Source: an uncultured Fusobacteriaceae bacterium (GTDB taxonomy: Bacteria; Fusobacteriota; Fusobacteriia; Fusobacteriales; Fusobacteriaceae). Taken from it: a stretch of 64,000 nucleotides of DNA. Within the stretch, counting starts at the first letter, position 1. The number at the start of each line of letters is the position of its first letter. A program made the translations under genes and the position numbers. Where the stretch lies: assembly GCA_947038515.1 (NCBI GenBank), contig CAMQWJ010000003.1:98822-162821 (forward strand). Direction: 5' to 3'. This document shows positions 18,627 through 27,765 of this stretch, piece after piece. The notes below the pieces were generated by a model. It saw only the letters and a list, made by a program, of their open reading frames with translations, was not told the DNA's origin and searched no databases.

Positions 18627-21600
18627 TCCACCCTCAACAGAGGTGGCTGTATTAAATTCACCTTCAGATGTGATTGCTCCTGTGTTATAAAGAGTAATAT
18701 CTGTTGCTCCATCTATCAAATGAACTGCAACATTATCTGGTCCAGAACCAATATTAATTGTACCTTCATTTTTTAGTGTTGAACCAGTACCAGCAGCATA
18801 CATTCCATATTGATAATTTCCTAAAAGATTTATTGTTCCTGTATTAGTAATAGTTGCCCCATCAAAAGCTCCCATTCCATAATTAAATTCTGATTGAGTT
18901 CCATCTTTTGTAACATTGATAGTACCATTATTTGTTGCTGTTGCCAATGATCCAATAGCCTGCATACCATATAATCCTTTATTATCAATAGTTCCATTAT
19001 TGATAGCTGTAGTTGACTTGAACAAGTTATCGATTCTAGAATCTACCTTCATTCCATAATTATCTTTATTGGCTATAATTGCTTTTTCTTCATTTAATAT
19101 AGTTCCACCAGAATTTGCTTGCATTCCATAAGAACCTTTATTAGTGATAGTACCTTTATTGGTTCCACTTGAATTTTCTCCATCTGCATACATTCCATAA
19201 CTACCATTATTTTTTATTGATGCACCAGTGTCGTTTACTACTATACCAAGATATCCATATATTCCGTAATCAGATTTGTTAGCAATTATTCCTTTATTAA
19301 ATGCAGTTGTAGATTCACCGTATGCTAGCATTCCAACAGTACCCTTATTTTTTATCAAACCATCAATGTCATTTGTTATAGATAATCCCTTACTATTAAC
19401 CATCCCAAAATCACCTCTATTAGCGATGGTTCCACTATTTATTGCAATAGTATTTTCTCCTTCTATATACATTCCATCATTTCCAATATTTCTTATAAGA
19501 GCCCCTTTTTCATTTTTTATAATTGCTCCATTACGTGCATACATTCCAAAATTACCTTTGTTACTAATAAGTCCTTTATTTACTCCTTTAGAATCGGTAT
19601 CAAGTGCATACATTCCAATATGTCCTTTATTTTTGATTATTCCATTTGTATCATTAATTAGGAGTCCACCATTGTTTACGTGTGTACCATAATCACTTTT
19701 ATTTCTAATGATTCCATTATTTATCCCAGTTGCCCCTTCTCCAATTACTAACATTCCAATTTGTCCCTTATTAGCAATAATTCCTTTGTTGATTCCATTT
19801 GATAAATTACCACTAATACTCATCCCATAGTGACCTTTATTTTTTATTGAGGCCTTAAGTTCATTTGTTATTGTTCCAGAATTAATAGTAGCAAGACCAT
19901 AGCTACCATTATTTAAAATTTTGCCTTTGTTAGTTCCCGTAGATCCCTCATCACTAATTTTTATTCCATAGTTACCAATATTTTTGATTATTCCATCAAC
20001 TTCATTAGTAATAGATCCAGAATTAGTAGCGAACATCCCAAAATCAAATATATTAGCGATAGTCCCCTTGTTGATACCGGTTGAACCTATACCATCAACA
20101 CTGATACCAAAATTTCCATTGTTTTGAATAAGAGCCCCAGTATCATTAGTAGCAGTTCCAGAATTGGTGACAGAAATACCATAATCTTTTAGATTCATGA
20201 TATTTCCTTTATTAATTCCAGTGGAATCTGTCCCATGTACTGATATTCCAAAATTCCCATTATTCTCAATAAAAGCACCTACATCGTTAATAGTGGTCCC
20301 AGAATTAGTGACTGCAATTCCATGGTCATTTAAATTAGCGATATTCCCTTTGTTGATTCCAGTGGAACCAATCCCATCAACACTCATACCAAATTTTCCA
20401 TTATTTTTAATAAAAGCCCCGTTATCATTGATAATATTACCCATATTTATAGCTGTAAAACCATAATCTTTAAAATTAGCGATAATCCCTTTGTTGATTC
20501 CAGTGGAGTTATTTCCGTCAACTTTCATTCCAAAATCCCCATTATTTTGAATAAAGCCTTTCACATCATTAGTAATATTTCCAGAATTAATAGCTGTAAA
20601 CCCATGGTTATTTAAATTAGCAATAATCCCTTTGTTAATCCCAGTAGAATTATTCCCATCAACGCTCATACCAAAGTTTCCACTGTTTTTAATGTAACCA
20701 CCAACATCATTAGTGACAGTAGCAGAGTCAGTAGCCTTAATTCCATGATCTACTAAATTAGCAATAGTTCCTTTATTAATCCCAGTAGAATTATTTCCGT
20801 TAACACTCATACCAAAGTTTCCACTGTTTTTAATAGAACCGCCAACATCATTAGTGACAGTAGCAGAATTAGTAGCATTAATTCCATGGTCTACTAAATT
20901 AGCAATAGTTCCTTTATTAATTCCAGTAGAATTATTTCCATCAACACTCATACCAAAGTTCCCACTGTTTTTAATAGAACCGCCAATTTCATTAGTAATA
21001 GTTCCGGAGTTATGTGTATACATTCCATGGTCATTTGTATTTCTAATGATTCCTTTATTGATCCCAATGGAGTCTATACCATTTACACGAATTCCACTAG
21101 TACCTGTATTTTTTATTGAACCGTTTATGTCATTAACTATAGTCCCTCCATTATGTGCTATCATTCCACCAGTACCCTTATTTTCAATAGCTCCTCTATT
21201 TATAGCAATTGCCTTAATACCAGGGGCTTTAGTTAATGAACCAACTGCAATCATTCCATAATCTCCGCTATTACTAACTGTTCCATTGCTTTCATTGATA
21301 ATAACACCGTGGTTTGCTAACATTCCACTTCCATGACCTATTATCACTCCATTGTTTACTCCTGTACTCACATCGACAGTATCACCTTCTGGAGGGTTAA
21401 CTATAATACCAATATTATTACTAGATAAAGTTATGGTATGGTTGTTTATGATCTCTCCACCTTTTGTCATTAAACCAGAATCTATTCCATTTGTAACTAC
21501 GTGATTATCTGTTGTATGTGTTAAACCTGATATTTCTATACCATTTTTCCAAATAATTATTTTTTCTGTAGGTGGTACTACTGGATCGGTTGGTCCAATG

Positions 21601-21860
21601 GGTTGTATTTCTATTTGTCTTTTACTTCTATCATTTTTATTTGAACTTAAAAAATAGTTGAAAAATAATAAAGCATTTTTTTGGGGGATACTTCTCTCTT
21701 GGATTTCTTTTGTAACTATAATCTCTTCAGTTTCATTAGGGTTAATAATGGTATTTCCAAAACCTAGGTTGTTCATCAATAACATTATTAATGTTCCCAT
21801 AGTTATTGTCATTGCTTTATGATATCTTCTTCGCATCCAATCTTTTAACGTTTTTTCCAT
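17277..21860 (-). CDS. Autotransporter (type Va) with long 47-residue-repeat passenger, copy 2
   Basis: A 1527-residue paralogue of the gene at 13758. It starts MEKTLKDWMRRRYHKAMTIT, with the hydrophobic core LIMLLMNNLGFG and probable cleavage near residue 36. A Pro-rich linker (GPTDPVVPPTEK) follows. The passenger carries 14 full copies of a 47-residue repeat plus one 23-residue half copy (unit type GMSVDGNNSTGINKGTIANL), about residues 255-935, a likely long beta-helix rod. The linker and barrel (last ~450 residues) match the downstream paralogue except for two residues near the end (Gly for Ser in FADGGYEVG, Val for Ile in AGVSFSF). The ATG follows TAGGAGG. Its job is likely surface adhesion, by family only. 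Confidence 0.88.
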   Translation of the reverse strand: MEKTLKDWMRRRYHKAMTITMGTLIMLLMNNLGFGNTIINPNETEEIIVTKEIQERSIPQKNALLFFNYFLSSNKNDRSKRQIEIQPIGPTDPVVPPTEKIIIWKNGIEISGLTHTTDNHVVTNGIDSGLMTKGGEIINNHTITLSSNNIGIIVNPPEGDTVDVSTGVNNGVIIGHGSGMLANHGVIINESNGTVSNSGDYGMIAVGSLTKAPGIKAIAINRGAIENKGTGGMIAHNGGTIVNDINGSIKNTGTSGIRVNGIDSIGINKGIIRNTNDHGMYTHNSGTITNEIGGSIKNSGNFGMSVDGNNSTGINKGTIANLVDHGINATNSATVTNDVGGSIKNSGNFGMSVNGNNSTGINKGTIANLVDHGIKATDSATVTNDVGGYIKNSGNFGMSVDGNNSTGINKGIIANLNNHGFTAINSGNITNDVKGFIQNNGDFGMKVDGNNSTGINKGIIANFKDYGFTAINMGNIINDNGAFIKNNGKFGMSVDGIGSTGINKGNIANLNDHGIAVTNSGTTINDVGAFIENNGNFGISVHGTDSTGINKGNIMNLKDYGISVTNSGTATNDTGALIQNNGNFGISVDGIGSTGINKGTIANIFDFGMFATNSGSITNEVDGIIKNIGNYGIKISDEGSTGTNKGKILNNGSYGLATINSGTITNELKASIKNKGHYGMSISGNLSNGINKGIIANKGQIGMLVIGEGATGINNGIIRNKSDYGTHVNNGGLLINDTNGIIKNKGHIGMYALDTDSKGVNKGLISNKGNFGMYARNGAIIKNEKGALIRNIGNDGMYIEGENTIAINSGTIANRGDFGMVNSKGLSITNDIDGLIKNKGTVGMLAYGESTTAFNKGIIANKSDYGIYGYLGIVVNDTGASIKNNGSYGMYADGENSSGTNKGTITNKGSYGMQANSGGTILNEEKAIIANKDNYGMKVDSRIDNLFKSTTAINNGTIDNKGLYGMQAIGSLATATNNGTINVTKDGTQSEFNYGMGAFDGATITNTGTINLLGNYQYGMYAAGTGSTLKNEGTINIGSGPDNVAVHLIDGATDITLYNTGAITSEGEFNTATSVEGGKLVMGSGGTIEAESIKGDIYASGALTMSGFDDKYDTYKMFKTDKIEGNIISNSTMFDANLTGKDKYGYYGVEMERKNFAEILDNQELAAILENNYVKEQNTTSSSTSKATSAKEDLYGALKLITSSETLGNAVDQTYGEFYSVTGKQTFDMIKSSNRVIRKNVLESDVVLAPGDAIFIGGANYSQLEEDNDDTLQKYNLDLSGVYFGGEKQLTKNMKVGVVATVGKLDIDYDENGTRNDMQYQANTYMKYKSASNVEYTSMFFAGMTTMETERTLAFTSLHEQMESNSENYYLGLHNSMSKKYFSTSGNNTYLKPKAELNFTYLMQGNISESGKYALDIDKSNSLSIETGLGVALGKDIYTKKGKLNLEIGATGYLELGKPYKDLNGKLSVLDGNATIKGYKGNNSYGDVLLGAKYISNSGVSIFADGGYEVGAHNKGWKTSAGVSFSF
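19056..21095 (-). repeat. Tandem 141-bp coding repeats in the second autotransporter
   Basis: Repeat units of 47 codons run head to tail. The best-conserved neighbours share the bases CCAAAGTT at 20671, 20812 and 20953, exactly 141 apart. One copy (GMSISGNLSN to GQI) is only 23 residues, showing that the unit is itself a 23+24 residue double repeat. The span equals 680 residues. Confidence 0.85.
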
Positions 21861-22001
21861 TCTTACTTCCTCCTATAAAAGTTATCAATTTTTAAAGGTG
21901 ATGGGAGAATAACACTGTTAGTTGAGTAAAAATCACTTTTAATTTGATCGATAATTTTATATTCGGTAAATTATTTTAAATCCTTTTATAAGAATATAAA
22001 A

Positions 22002-22042
22002 AAATGGTGAAGAAAATTATAAATAAATTTTCTTCACCATTT
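22002..22042 (-). terminator. Terminator overlapping the end of murI
   Basis: A perfect 17-bp stem (22002-22018 with 22026-22042) has a 7-base loop. On the minus strand a T run follows it. The stem includes the murI stop codon and its last eight codons. Confidence 0.8.
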
Positions 22043-22814
22043 GTATATTCATATTTAATATTTTTTCTCCAATAGTTTTAAAAATATCAGATTCACCACT
22101 TACAAAAAATTCTATTTTTCCGTTTTCATGAGAAGGATTTAAAAGATTTTTTTCTTTAAGAATTTTTACAATTTCTTGAGAACTTCCAAAAGCTGGATCT
22201 ATAATTGTTCCTAAAAAATATTTTTTGATATCTTCTAATATAATAGGATAATGAGTACATCCTAATATTAAAGTATCAATATCTTTAGGTAAAAGAGAAA
22301 TATAATGTTCTAAAAGAATAAATCGATTTTCGTTATTTGTCCATCCTGTCTCAATCATAGTACAAAATTCTTTACAAGCAACTTGGGCAACAGTAACATT
22401 TTTACTTAACTGAGAAAGCTCTTTTTGATAGCCATTCATAGCAATAGTTAATGGCGTTGCAATTACACCAATTTTAGAATTTTGAGTGGAGGCTATTGCA
22501 GTAATAGCCCCAGAATGAATGACTCCTACTACAGGAATTTCAGGAAAAGTCTTTTTTATACTTTCTAAAGAAGCAACGGTAGCAGTATTACAAGCAATCA
22601 TAATTAACTTACAATTTTTTTTAGCAAGAAAATTAGCAATTTTAAGACATAAAGCCTCAATTTCACATGTCTGCTTATCACCATAAGGTGAATTATTGTT
22701 ATCTGCAAAATAAATTAAATGTTCTTTTGGAAGAAGTTTTTTTATTTGCTTTAATACTGTAAGACCACCAACTCCTGAATCAAAAATACCAATACATGAT
22801 TTATTTGATATCAT
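22017..22814 (-). CDS. murI: Glutamate racemase
   Basis: MurI (265 residues) interconverts L- and D-glutamate to supply D-Glu for peptidoglycan. The N-terminus IGIFDSGVGGLTVLKQI, the PYGDK segment, ACNTATVAS with the first catalytic Cys and LGCTHYP with the second Cys-His pair are all present. The ATG follows AAGGAG on the minus strand. It lies 56 bases downstream of gltS in the same direction, so glutamate uptake and racemisation may share a transcript. Confidence 0.96.
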   Translation of the reverse strand: MISNKSCIGIFDSGVGGLTVLKQIKKLLPKEHLIYFADNNNSPYGDKQTCEIEALCLKIANFLAKKNCKLIMIACNTATVASLESIKKTFPEIPVVGVIHSGAITAIASTQNSKIGVIATPLTIAMNGYQKELSQLSKNVTVAQVACKEFCTMIETGWTNNENRFILLEHYISLLPKDIDTLILGCTHYPIILEDIKKYFLGTIIDPAFGSSQEIVKILKEKNLLNPSHENGKIEFFVSGESDIFKTIGEKILNMNIQMVKKIYL

Positions 22815-22870
22815 TATATCTCCTTATAAAAAAATGATAATAAAATTTCATTCTTCGTATTTTAATATAA

Positions 22871-24055
22871 CTATTTAAAAATGTTTATAAACATTGTAAT
22901 AATTGAAACATTTACAAAATCTATAAATAAAGCTCCTACTAGTGGAACAACGAAAAATGCTCTTATAGAGGGACCATTAGCAACGGTAAAGGCTTCCATA
23001 TTAGCCATTGCATTAGGAGTAGCACCCATTCCAAAACCACAGTGTCCACAAGCAATTGTAGCAGCATCATAGTCTCTACCCATTAGATAGAAAGTAACAA
23101 AATAAGCATATAAAGCCATTAATACTGTTTGTGCTAAAAGAATACTGATTAAAGGAACAGCAAGTGCAGAAAGTTCCCATAGTTTCATACCCATAAGTGC
23201 CATTGCTAAGAATAGAGATAAAGAAATATTTCCAACAGTTGTAATTTCATTAAGTGGCATCTCTTTTTTAGCAGAATCAAGAATATTTCTTAATATTGCT
23301 GCAATTAGCATAGGCATGATGTATGCAGGTAATCCAAGAAATTTTATAAATGGATTGATAAGAGTTCCGATTCCCATTGCAATAGCTACATAAAATATAG
23401 CATGAAATAAATTTTCTTCTGTTATTTTAGATTCAGCCACATGAGAAGAAATAGTTTCATTACTATTTTCTGTATTTTTAGATGTTAATTTATACTTTTG
23501 TAATAATCTTTTACCAACTGGTCCACCAATAAGACAACCAGCAACCAATCCAAATGTTGCAGCAGCAATGGCAACAGTCATTCCACCTTGAACTCCAGCA
23601 TGTTCAAGAATTCCACCTATTGAACCAGCAGTTCCATGTCCTCCTGTAAGGGCTACAGATCCTGCAGCGACTCCTAATAGAGGATGGATATTAAAGATTT
23701 TTGCTAAACTAATTCCAAGAATATTTTGTAAAAATATCAATCCTGTGGCAGCACCTAGAAAAATCATTACTTGTATTCCACCTTTTTTTAGAATACTAAG
23801 ACTTGCACTAAATCCAATTGTTGTGAAAAATCCAATCATTAACATGTCTTTTAAGTTAGAATCAAATAATAAACTAAAGAGTCCAGTCTCATGACCAATC
23901 AGTGAGAAGATTGAGAATAAAACACCACCAATAACTGGTGCAGGGATAAAAAACTTTTCAAAAAAATAAACTTTACTTTTTATCCCCCTTCCGATAAGTA
24001 GTACAATAACTGCCATAAATAAAGTTTCTGTCATTCCAATTTTAATTACTTCCAT
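22871..24055 (-). CDS. gltS: Sodium/glutamate symporter GltS
   Basis: GltS (394 residues, ESS family) is a Na+-coupled glutamate importer of the inner membrane. Two pseudo-symmetric halves of about five spans each carry the re-entrant loop motifs SVALTGGHGTAGSIGG and GHCGFGMGATPNAMANM. A charged cytoplasmic linker (RLLQKYKLTSKNTENSNE) joins the halves. The gene diverges from the glutamate mutase cluster, which fits a role in feeding glutamate to fermentation. It has its own promoter at 24143-24171. Confidence 0.95.
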   Translation of the reverse strand: MEVIKIGMTETLFMAVIVLLIGRGIKSKVYFFEKFFIPAPVIGGVLFSIFSLIGHETGLFSLLFDSNLKDMLMIGFFTTIGFSASLSILKKGGIQVMIFLGAATGLIFLQNILGISLAKIFNIHPLLGVAAGSVALTGGHGTAGSIGGILEHAGVQGGMTVAIAAATFGLVAGCLIGGPVGKRLLQKYKLTSKNTENSNETISSHVAESKITEENLFHAIFYVAIAMGIGTLINPFIKFLGLPAYIMPMLIAAILRNILDSAKKEMPLNEITTVGNISLSLFLAMALMGMKLWELSALAVPLISILLAQTVLMALYAYFVTFYLMGRDYDAATIACGHCGFGMGATPNAMANMEAFTVANGPSIRAFFVVPLVGALFIDFVNVSIITMFINIFK

Positions 24056-24117
24056 AAATTAAATTTCCTCCCTAAATATAGTTGTGTTAAAAGCATTATA
24101 AAAAATAATAGTAAAAC

Positions 24118-24281
24118 CTTGAATCCCGAGGACTCAATACGAAATATACAATATTTTTATCTGTTTGTCAATAGCAAGGAAAAATAAGGGGATTCAAGAA
24201 ACAATATATTGTATATATTATACGTATTTATTATATATATATATATAATAAAGGTTGATTTTAAAAAAAGAATATTGTATA
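24118..24281. promoter_or_regulatory. Shared control region with three ATATTGTATA motifs and an inverted CTTGAATCCC pair
   Basis: ATATTGTATA occurs at 24145-24154 (minus), 24207-24216 (plus) and 24272-24281 (plus), spaced 62 and 65 bases apart. The outer two end in the -10 boxes of the gltS and glmS promoters. In addition CTTGAATCCC (24118-24127) has its exact reverse complement at 24190-24199, flanking the gltS promoter; it also forms a near-palindrome with GGACTCAA at 24130-24137. The motifs are seen directly; regulator binding is inferred. Confidence 0.6.
24143..24171 (-). promoter_or_regulatory. gltS promoter
   Basis: On the minus strand TTGACA (24171-24166), a 17-base spacer and TATATT (24148-24143) form a near-ideal sigma-70-type promoter. 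It leaves a leader of about 80 bases. Confidence 0.75.
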
Positions 24282-24283
24282 AA
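24255..24283 (+). promoter_or_regulatory. glmS operon promoter
   Basis: TTGATT (24255-24260), a 17-base spacer and TATAAA (24278-24283) lie about 45 bases before the glmS start. An ATATTGTATA motif overlaps the -10 box. Confidence 0.65.
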
Positions 24284-24336
24284 GAATGTATCGACAAAAT
24301 AAATATTAATTATATATTAAAAGCAGGAGGGTAATG

Positions 24337-24753
24337 ATGGAAAAAAATGGAAAAAAGATTGTAATAGGAGTTATTGGTTCTGATTGTCATGCAGTTGGAA
24401 ATAAAATAATTCATCATGTGTTAGAAAGTAATGGTTTTGAAGTAATTAATATAGGGGTACTTTCACCGCAAAGTGACTTTATTAATGCTGCAAAAGAAAC
24501 AAATGCAGATGCAATAATAGTTTCTTCTTTATATGGTCATGGTGAATTAGACTGTGAAGGAATGAGAAACAAATGTAAAGAAGCAGGATTAGGAGATATT
24601 TTCTTATATGTAGGAGGAAATATAGTAGTAGGAAAGCAAGAATGGGAAGCTGTTGAAAGTAGATTTAAAGAGATGGGATTCAATAGAGTTTACAAGCCAG
24701 GAACTAGTATTGAAACAACTTTGAAAGATATTAAAATTGATTTAGGTATGTAA
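24337..24753 (+). CDS. glmS: Glutamate mutase small (sigma) subunit
   Basis: This 138-residue B12-binding subunit of methylaspartate mutase, with GlmE, rearranges L-glutamate to (2S,3S)-3-methylaspartate using adenosylcobalamin. The base-off/His-on motif DxHxxG is visible as SDCHAVG with Asp16, His18 and Gly21, followed by the Rossmann-like [14 protein letters not shown] and VGGNIVVG. Of the two adjacent ATG codons, 24337 has the better spacing (six bases) to AGGAGG at 24325-24330. It is the first gene of the catabolic operon and is followed after 3 bases by glmL. Confidence 0.96.
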   Translation: MEKNGKKIVIGVIGSDCHAVGNKIIHHVLESNGFEVINIGVLSPQSDFINAAKETNADAIIVSSLYGHGELDCEGMRNKCKEAGLGDIFLYVGGNIVVGKQEWEAVESRFKEMGFNRVYKPGTSIETTLKDIKIDLGM

Positions 24754-24756
24754 AAT

Positions 24757-26172
24757 ATGAAAAAAATTTATTTGACAATCGATTTTGGAAGTACTTACAC
24801 AAAACTTACTGCAATTGATTTAGAGAGAGAAACAATTTTAGGAACCTCTAAAGCAATAACCACTGTAGAAACAGGGATAATGCTAGGGTTTTATGAAGCT
24901 TTTGAAACATTAAAAAAGGATATATCAAAGAAATTAAATATAGAAGAAAGTAAAATAGAATTCATAAAAAAAACTGCTTGTTCTTCAGCAGCTGGTGGAT
25001 TAAAAATGATTGCTATTGGACTTGTGCCAGAACTAACAACAGATGCTGCTAAAAAAGCTGCGTTAGGGGCAGGGGCTAGAGTTATTAAAACTTATGCTTT
25101 TGAACTTAATAGTCATGAAATGGAAGAAATAAAAAATTCTAATCTTGACATCATTCTTTTGGCAGGGGGAACAGATGGTGGTAATCATGAATGTATAATT
25201 CATAATGCTAAAATGATAGTAGAACATAAAATAGAAGTTCCTATTGTTGTAGCAGGAAATAAAAGTGCTGTTGATGTAATTGAAAAATTATTTAATGAAG
25301 CTGGCATATATTATAAAATTAGTGAAAATGTTATGCCAATTTTAAATAAATTGAATGTAGAACCAACTCGTGAAGCAATTAGGCAGGTCTTTATGCAAAA
25401 AATTGTTGAAGCGAAAGGAATGGGAGAAGCTGAAGAGTTTACTTCTGGAATTCTTATGCCAACGCCAGCAGCAGTGCTTAAAGCTGCAGAAATTCTTTCG
25501 GTTGGAAGTGATGTTGAAGATGGTATTGGAGATATTTTAGTTGTTGACATAGGTGGAGCCACTACGGATATTCATTCGATTTCAAAAGGATTACCTACAA
25601 AACCAGCAGTTGTTCTTAAAGGGTTAGAAGAACCTTTTGTTAAAAGGACTGTTGAAGGGGATTTAGGAATGCGGTATTCTTCACTGGCACTTTTAGAAGC
25701 TGGAACAAGTAAAAGAATAACCTCTCTATTAGAAGATAAATATAAACATTTAAATCCTAAAGAGATGTGTGAGTATAGATACAATAATATAAAAATGGTA
25801 CCTATGACTGACGAAGATTTGGCTTTTGATGAAGCTATGGCAAAAGTAGCTACAGATATTGCAATGGAAAGACACTGTGGAGTGTTGGAAGTTATTTATA
25901 CCCCGATGGGAAGTATGTTTAGCCAGTTGGGTAAAGATTTACTAGAAACGCCATTGATAATAGGAACTGGAGGCGTAATTGTTCACAGTAAAAATCCAAA
26001 CAAGATATTAGAAGCAGGAATTTTCAATCCTGAAAAGCCAATAAATTTAAAACCAATAAAACCTAAATATTGGATAGATAAGACTTATATACTTTCTAGT
26101 ATGGGGTTATTGGCAGAAGATTATCCTGATTTATCTATTAGACTAATGAAAAAGTATTTGTTAGAGGTTTAG
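24757..26172 (+). CDS. glmL: Glutamate mutase accessory protein GlmL (MutL), ASKHA ATPase
   Basis: This 471-residue actin/Hsp70-fold protein is found with glutamate mutases. It is thought to reactivate the enzyme by exchanging damaged cobalamin. The N-terminal phosphate loop TIDFGSTYTKLTAID, AGGTDGGNHE, VVDIGGATTDIHS (second phosphate loop) and GTGGVIVHS near the C-terminus mark the ATPase core. It sits between the two mutase subunits, as in Clostridium. A stem-loop follows in the gap before glmE. Confidence 0.94.
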   Translation: MKKIYLTIDFGSTYTKLTAIDLERETILGTSKAITTVETGIMLGFYEAFETLKKDISKKLNIEESKIEFIKKTACSSAAGGLKMIAIGLVPELTTDAAKKAALGAGARVIKTYAFELNSHEMEEIKNSNLDIILLAGGTDGGNHECIIHNAKMIVEHKIEVPIVVAGNKSAVDVIEKLFNEAGIYYKISENVMPILNKLNVEPTREAIRQVFMQKIVEAKGMGEAEEFTSGILMPTPAAVLKAAEILSVGSDVEDGIGDILVVDIGGATTDIHSISKGLPTKPAVVLKGLEEPFVKRTVEGDLGMRYSSLALLEAGTSKRITSLLEDKYKHLNPKEMCEYRYNNIKMVPMTDEDLAFDEAMAKVATDIAMERHCGVLEVIYTPMGSMFSQLGKDLLETPLIIGTGGVIVHSKNPNKILEAGIFNPEKPINLKPIKPKYWIDKTYILSSMGLLAEDYPDLSIRLMKKYLLEV

Positions 26173-26191
26173 AAATAAAATAAAAAATATT

Positions 26192-26229
26192 TTAAGTCAG
26201 TTATAAAAATGAAAATTCAACGGACTTAA
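26192..26229 (+). other. Stem-loop between glmL and glmE
   Basis: TTAAGTCAGTT (26192-26202) and AACGGACTTAA (26219-26229) pair at 10 of 11 positions around a 16-base loop. There is no T run after it, so it looks more like an mRNA processing or stability element than a terminator. Confidence 0.45.
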
Positions 26230-26248
26230 CAATAGAATAGGAGGAAAA

Positions 26249-27712
26249 ATGAAATTAAAATTTAAAAAATGGACAGAAGAAGAATTCTTTAGTATTAGAG
26301 AAGAAGTTTTAAAGCAATGGCCTACAGGAAAAGAGGTTGATTTAGAGGAAGCTATCAGATACCATAAAGCACTTCCAGATCATAAAAGTTTTTCTAAAAA
26401 GCTTATAGATGCTAAAAAGAAAGGAATAACTTTAGCTCAACCACGTGCTGGAGTTGCACTAATAAGCGAGCATATTGAGTTATTAAACTTTCTTGATACA
26501 GAGGGTGGAGCAGATTTATTACCTTCAACTATTGATGCTTATACAAGACAAAACAAATATGAGAATTGTCAACATGGAATAGAAGAATCAGAAAAAGCAG
26601 GAAGATCTCTTCTTAATGGATTCCCAGGTGTAAATCATGGTGTTAAAGGATGTAGAGAAGTTGTAGAGGCTGTAAATTTACCACTTCAAATGAGACATGG
26701 AACACCAGATGCTAGATTACTTTCAGAAATTATGATGGCTGCTGGATTTACTTCTAATGAAGGTGGAGGAATAACTTATAACATTCCTTACGCTAAAGAT
26801 GTTTCAATAGAGCAAACATTAATTGACTGGCAGTATATAGATAGATTAGTTGGATATTATGAAGAAAAAGGGGTTTCTATTAATAGAGAACCGTTTGGAC
26901 CATTAACTGGAACACTTGTTCCACCTAGTATGTCAAATGTTGTTCAAATTTTAGAGTGTTTATTAGCTGCTGAACAAGGAGTTAAAAATTTAACATTAGG
27001 ATACGGACAATGTGGAAATTTAGTACAAGACGTTGCTGCTGTTAGAGCATTAGAAGAGCAAGCTACTGAATATTGTAAAGAGTATGGATATAATGATGTT
27101 GTAATCACTACAGTTTTCCACCAATGGATGGGAGGATTCCCTGCAGATGAGGCAAAAGCATTTGGAGTAATTTCTAATGGAGCTTCTGCTGCTGCACTGG
27201 CAGGAGCAACAAAAGTTATCGTAAAAACTCCACATGAAGCATTAGGAATTCCTACAAAAGAAGCTAATGCAGCTGGAATTCGTGCTACAAAAATGGTTCT
27301 TAACTTATTATCAAATCAAAAATTACCAAAATCTGATGCTTTAACAGCAGAAATTACTTTAATAAAGAAAGAAGTTAAACAGATTTTTGACAAAATAGTA
27401 GAAGCTGGAAATGGAGATTTAGCAGTAGGAGTTGTAAAAGCATTTGAAACTGGAGTTCTTGATATACCGTTTGCACCTTCAAGATATAATGCAGGTAAAA
27501 TGATGCCAGCACGTGATAACGAAGGAAAAATAAGATATTTGGAATTTGGAAATTTACCTTTTACTGAAGATGTAAAAAAATTCAATAGAGAGCAAATTGA
27601 AATTAGAGCAAAAGTAGAAAACAGAGAAGTTGGATTCCAAATGACTGTTGATGATATATTTGCAGTTGGAAAAGGTGCACTTATAGGAAGACCAGAAAAC
27701 TTTAAAGGATAA
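26249..27712 (+). CDS. glmE: Glutamate mutase large (epsilon) subunit
   Basis: GlmE (487 residues) is the TIM-barrel catalytic subunit of methylaspartate mutase, forming the active complex with GlmS and adenosylcobalamin. Recognisable family segments are [28 protein letters not shown], the substrate region [13 protein letters not shown] and [20 protein letters not shown]. The length is typical. The start follows AGGAGG by the usual distance. Confidence 0.96.
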   Translation: MKLKFKKWTEEEFFSIREEVLKQWPTGKEVDLEEAIRYHKALPDHKSFSKKLIDAKKKGITLAQPRAGVALISEHIELLNFLDTEGGADLLPSTIDAYTRQNKYENCQHGIEESEKAGRSLLNGFPGVNHGVKGCREVVEAVNLPLQMRHGTPDARLLSEIMMAAGFTSNEGGGITYNIPYAKDVSIEQTLIDWQYIDRLVGYYEEKGVSINREPFGPLTGTLVPPSMSNVVQILECLLAAEQGVKNLTLGYGQCGNLVQDVAAVRALEEQATEYCKEYGYNDVVITTVFHQWMGGFPADEAKAFGVISNGASAAALAGATKVIVKTPHEALGIPTKEANAAGIRATKMVLNLLSNQKLPKSDALTAEITLIKKEVKQIFDKIVEAGNGDLAVGVVKAFETGVLDIPFAPSRYNAGKMMPARDNEGKIRYLEFGNLPFTEDVKKFNREQIEIRAKVENREVGFQMTVDDIFAVGKGALIGRPENFKG

Positions 27713-27765
27713 TAAAATAAAACAATTAATACAATAAAAAATAAAATTGCGAGAGGAGAGTAAAA

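Noticed and set aside
19056..21095. Regularly spaced repeats resembling an array
   Set aside because: The 141-bp period is in frame and codes for protein repeats; there are no spacers or cas genes, so it is not CRISPR.
19276..21261. Long plus-strand frames antisense to the second autotransporter
   Set aside because: They mirror the 141-bp repeats in the opposite strand, have Ile/Pro-rich low-complexity products and no ribosome sites; likewise 15654-16275 in the first autotransporter.
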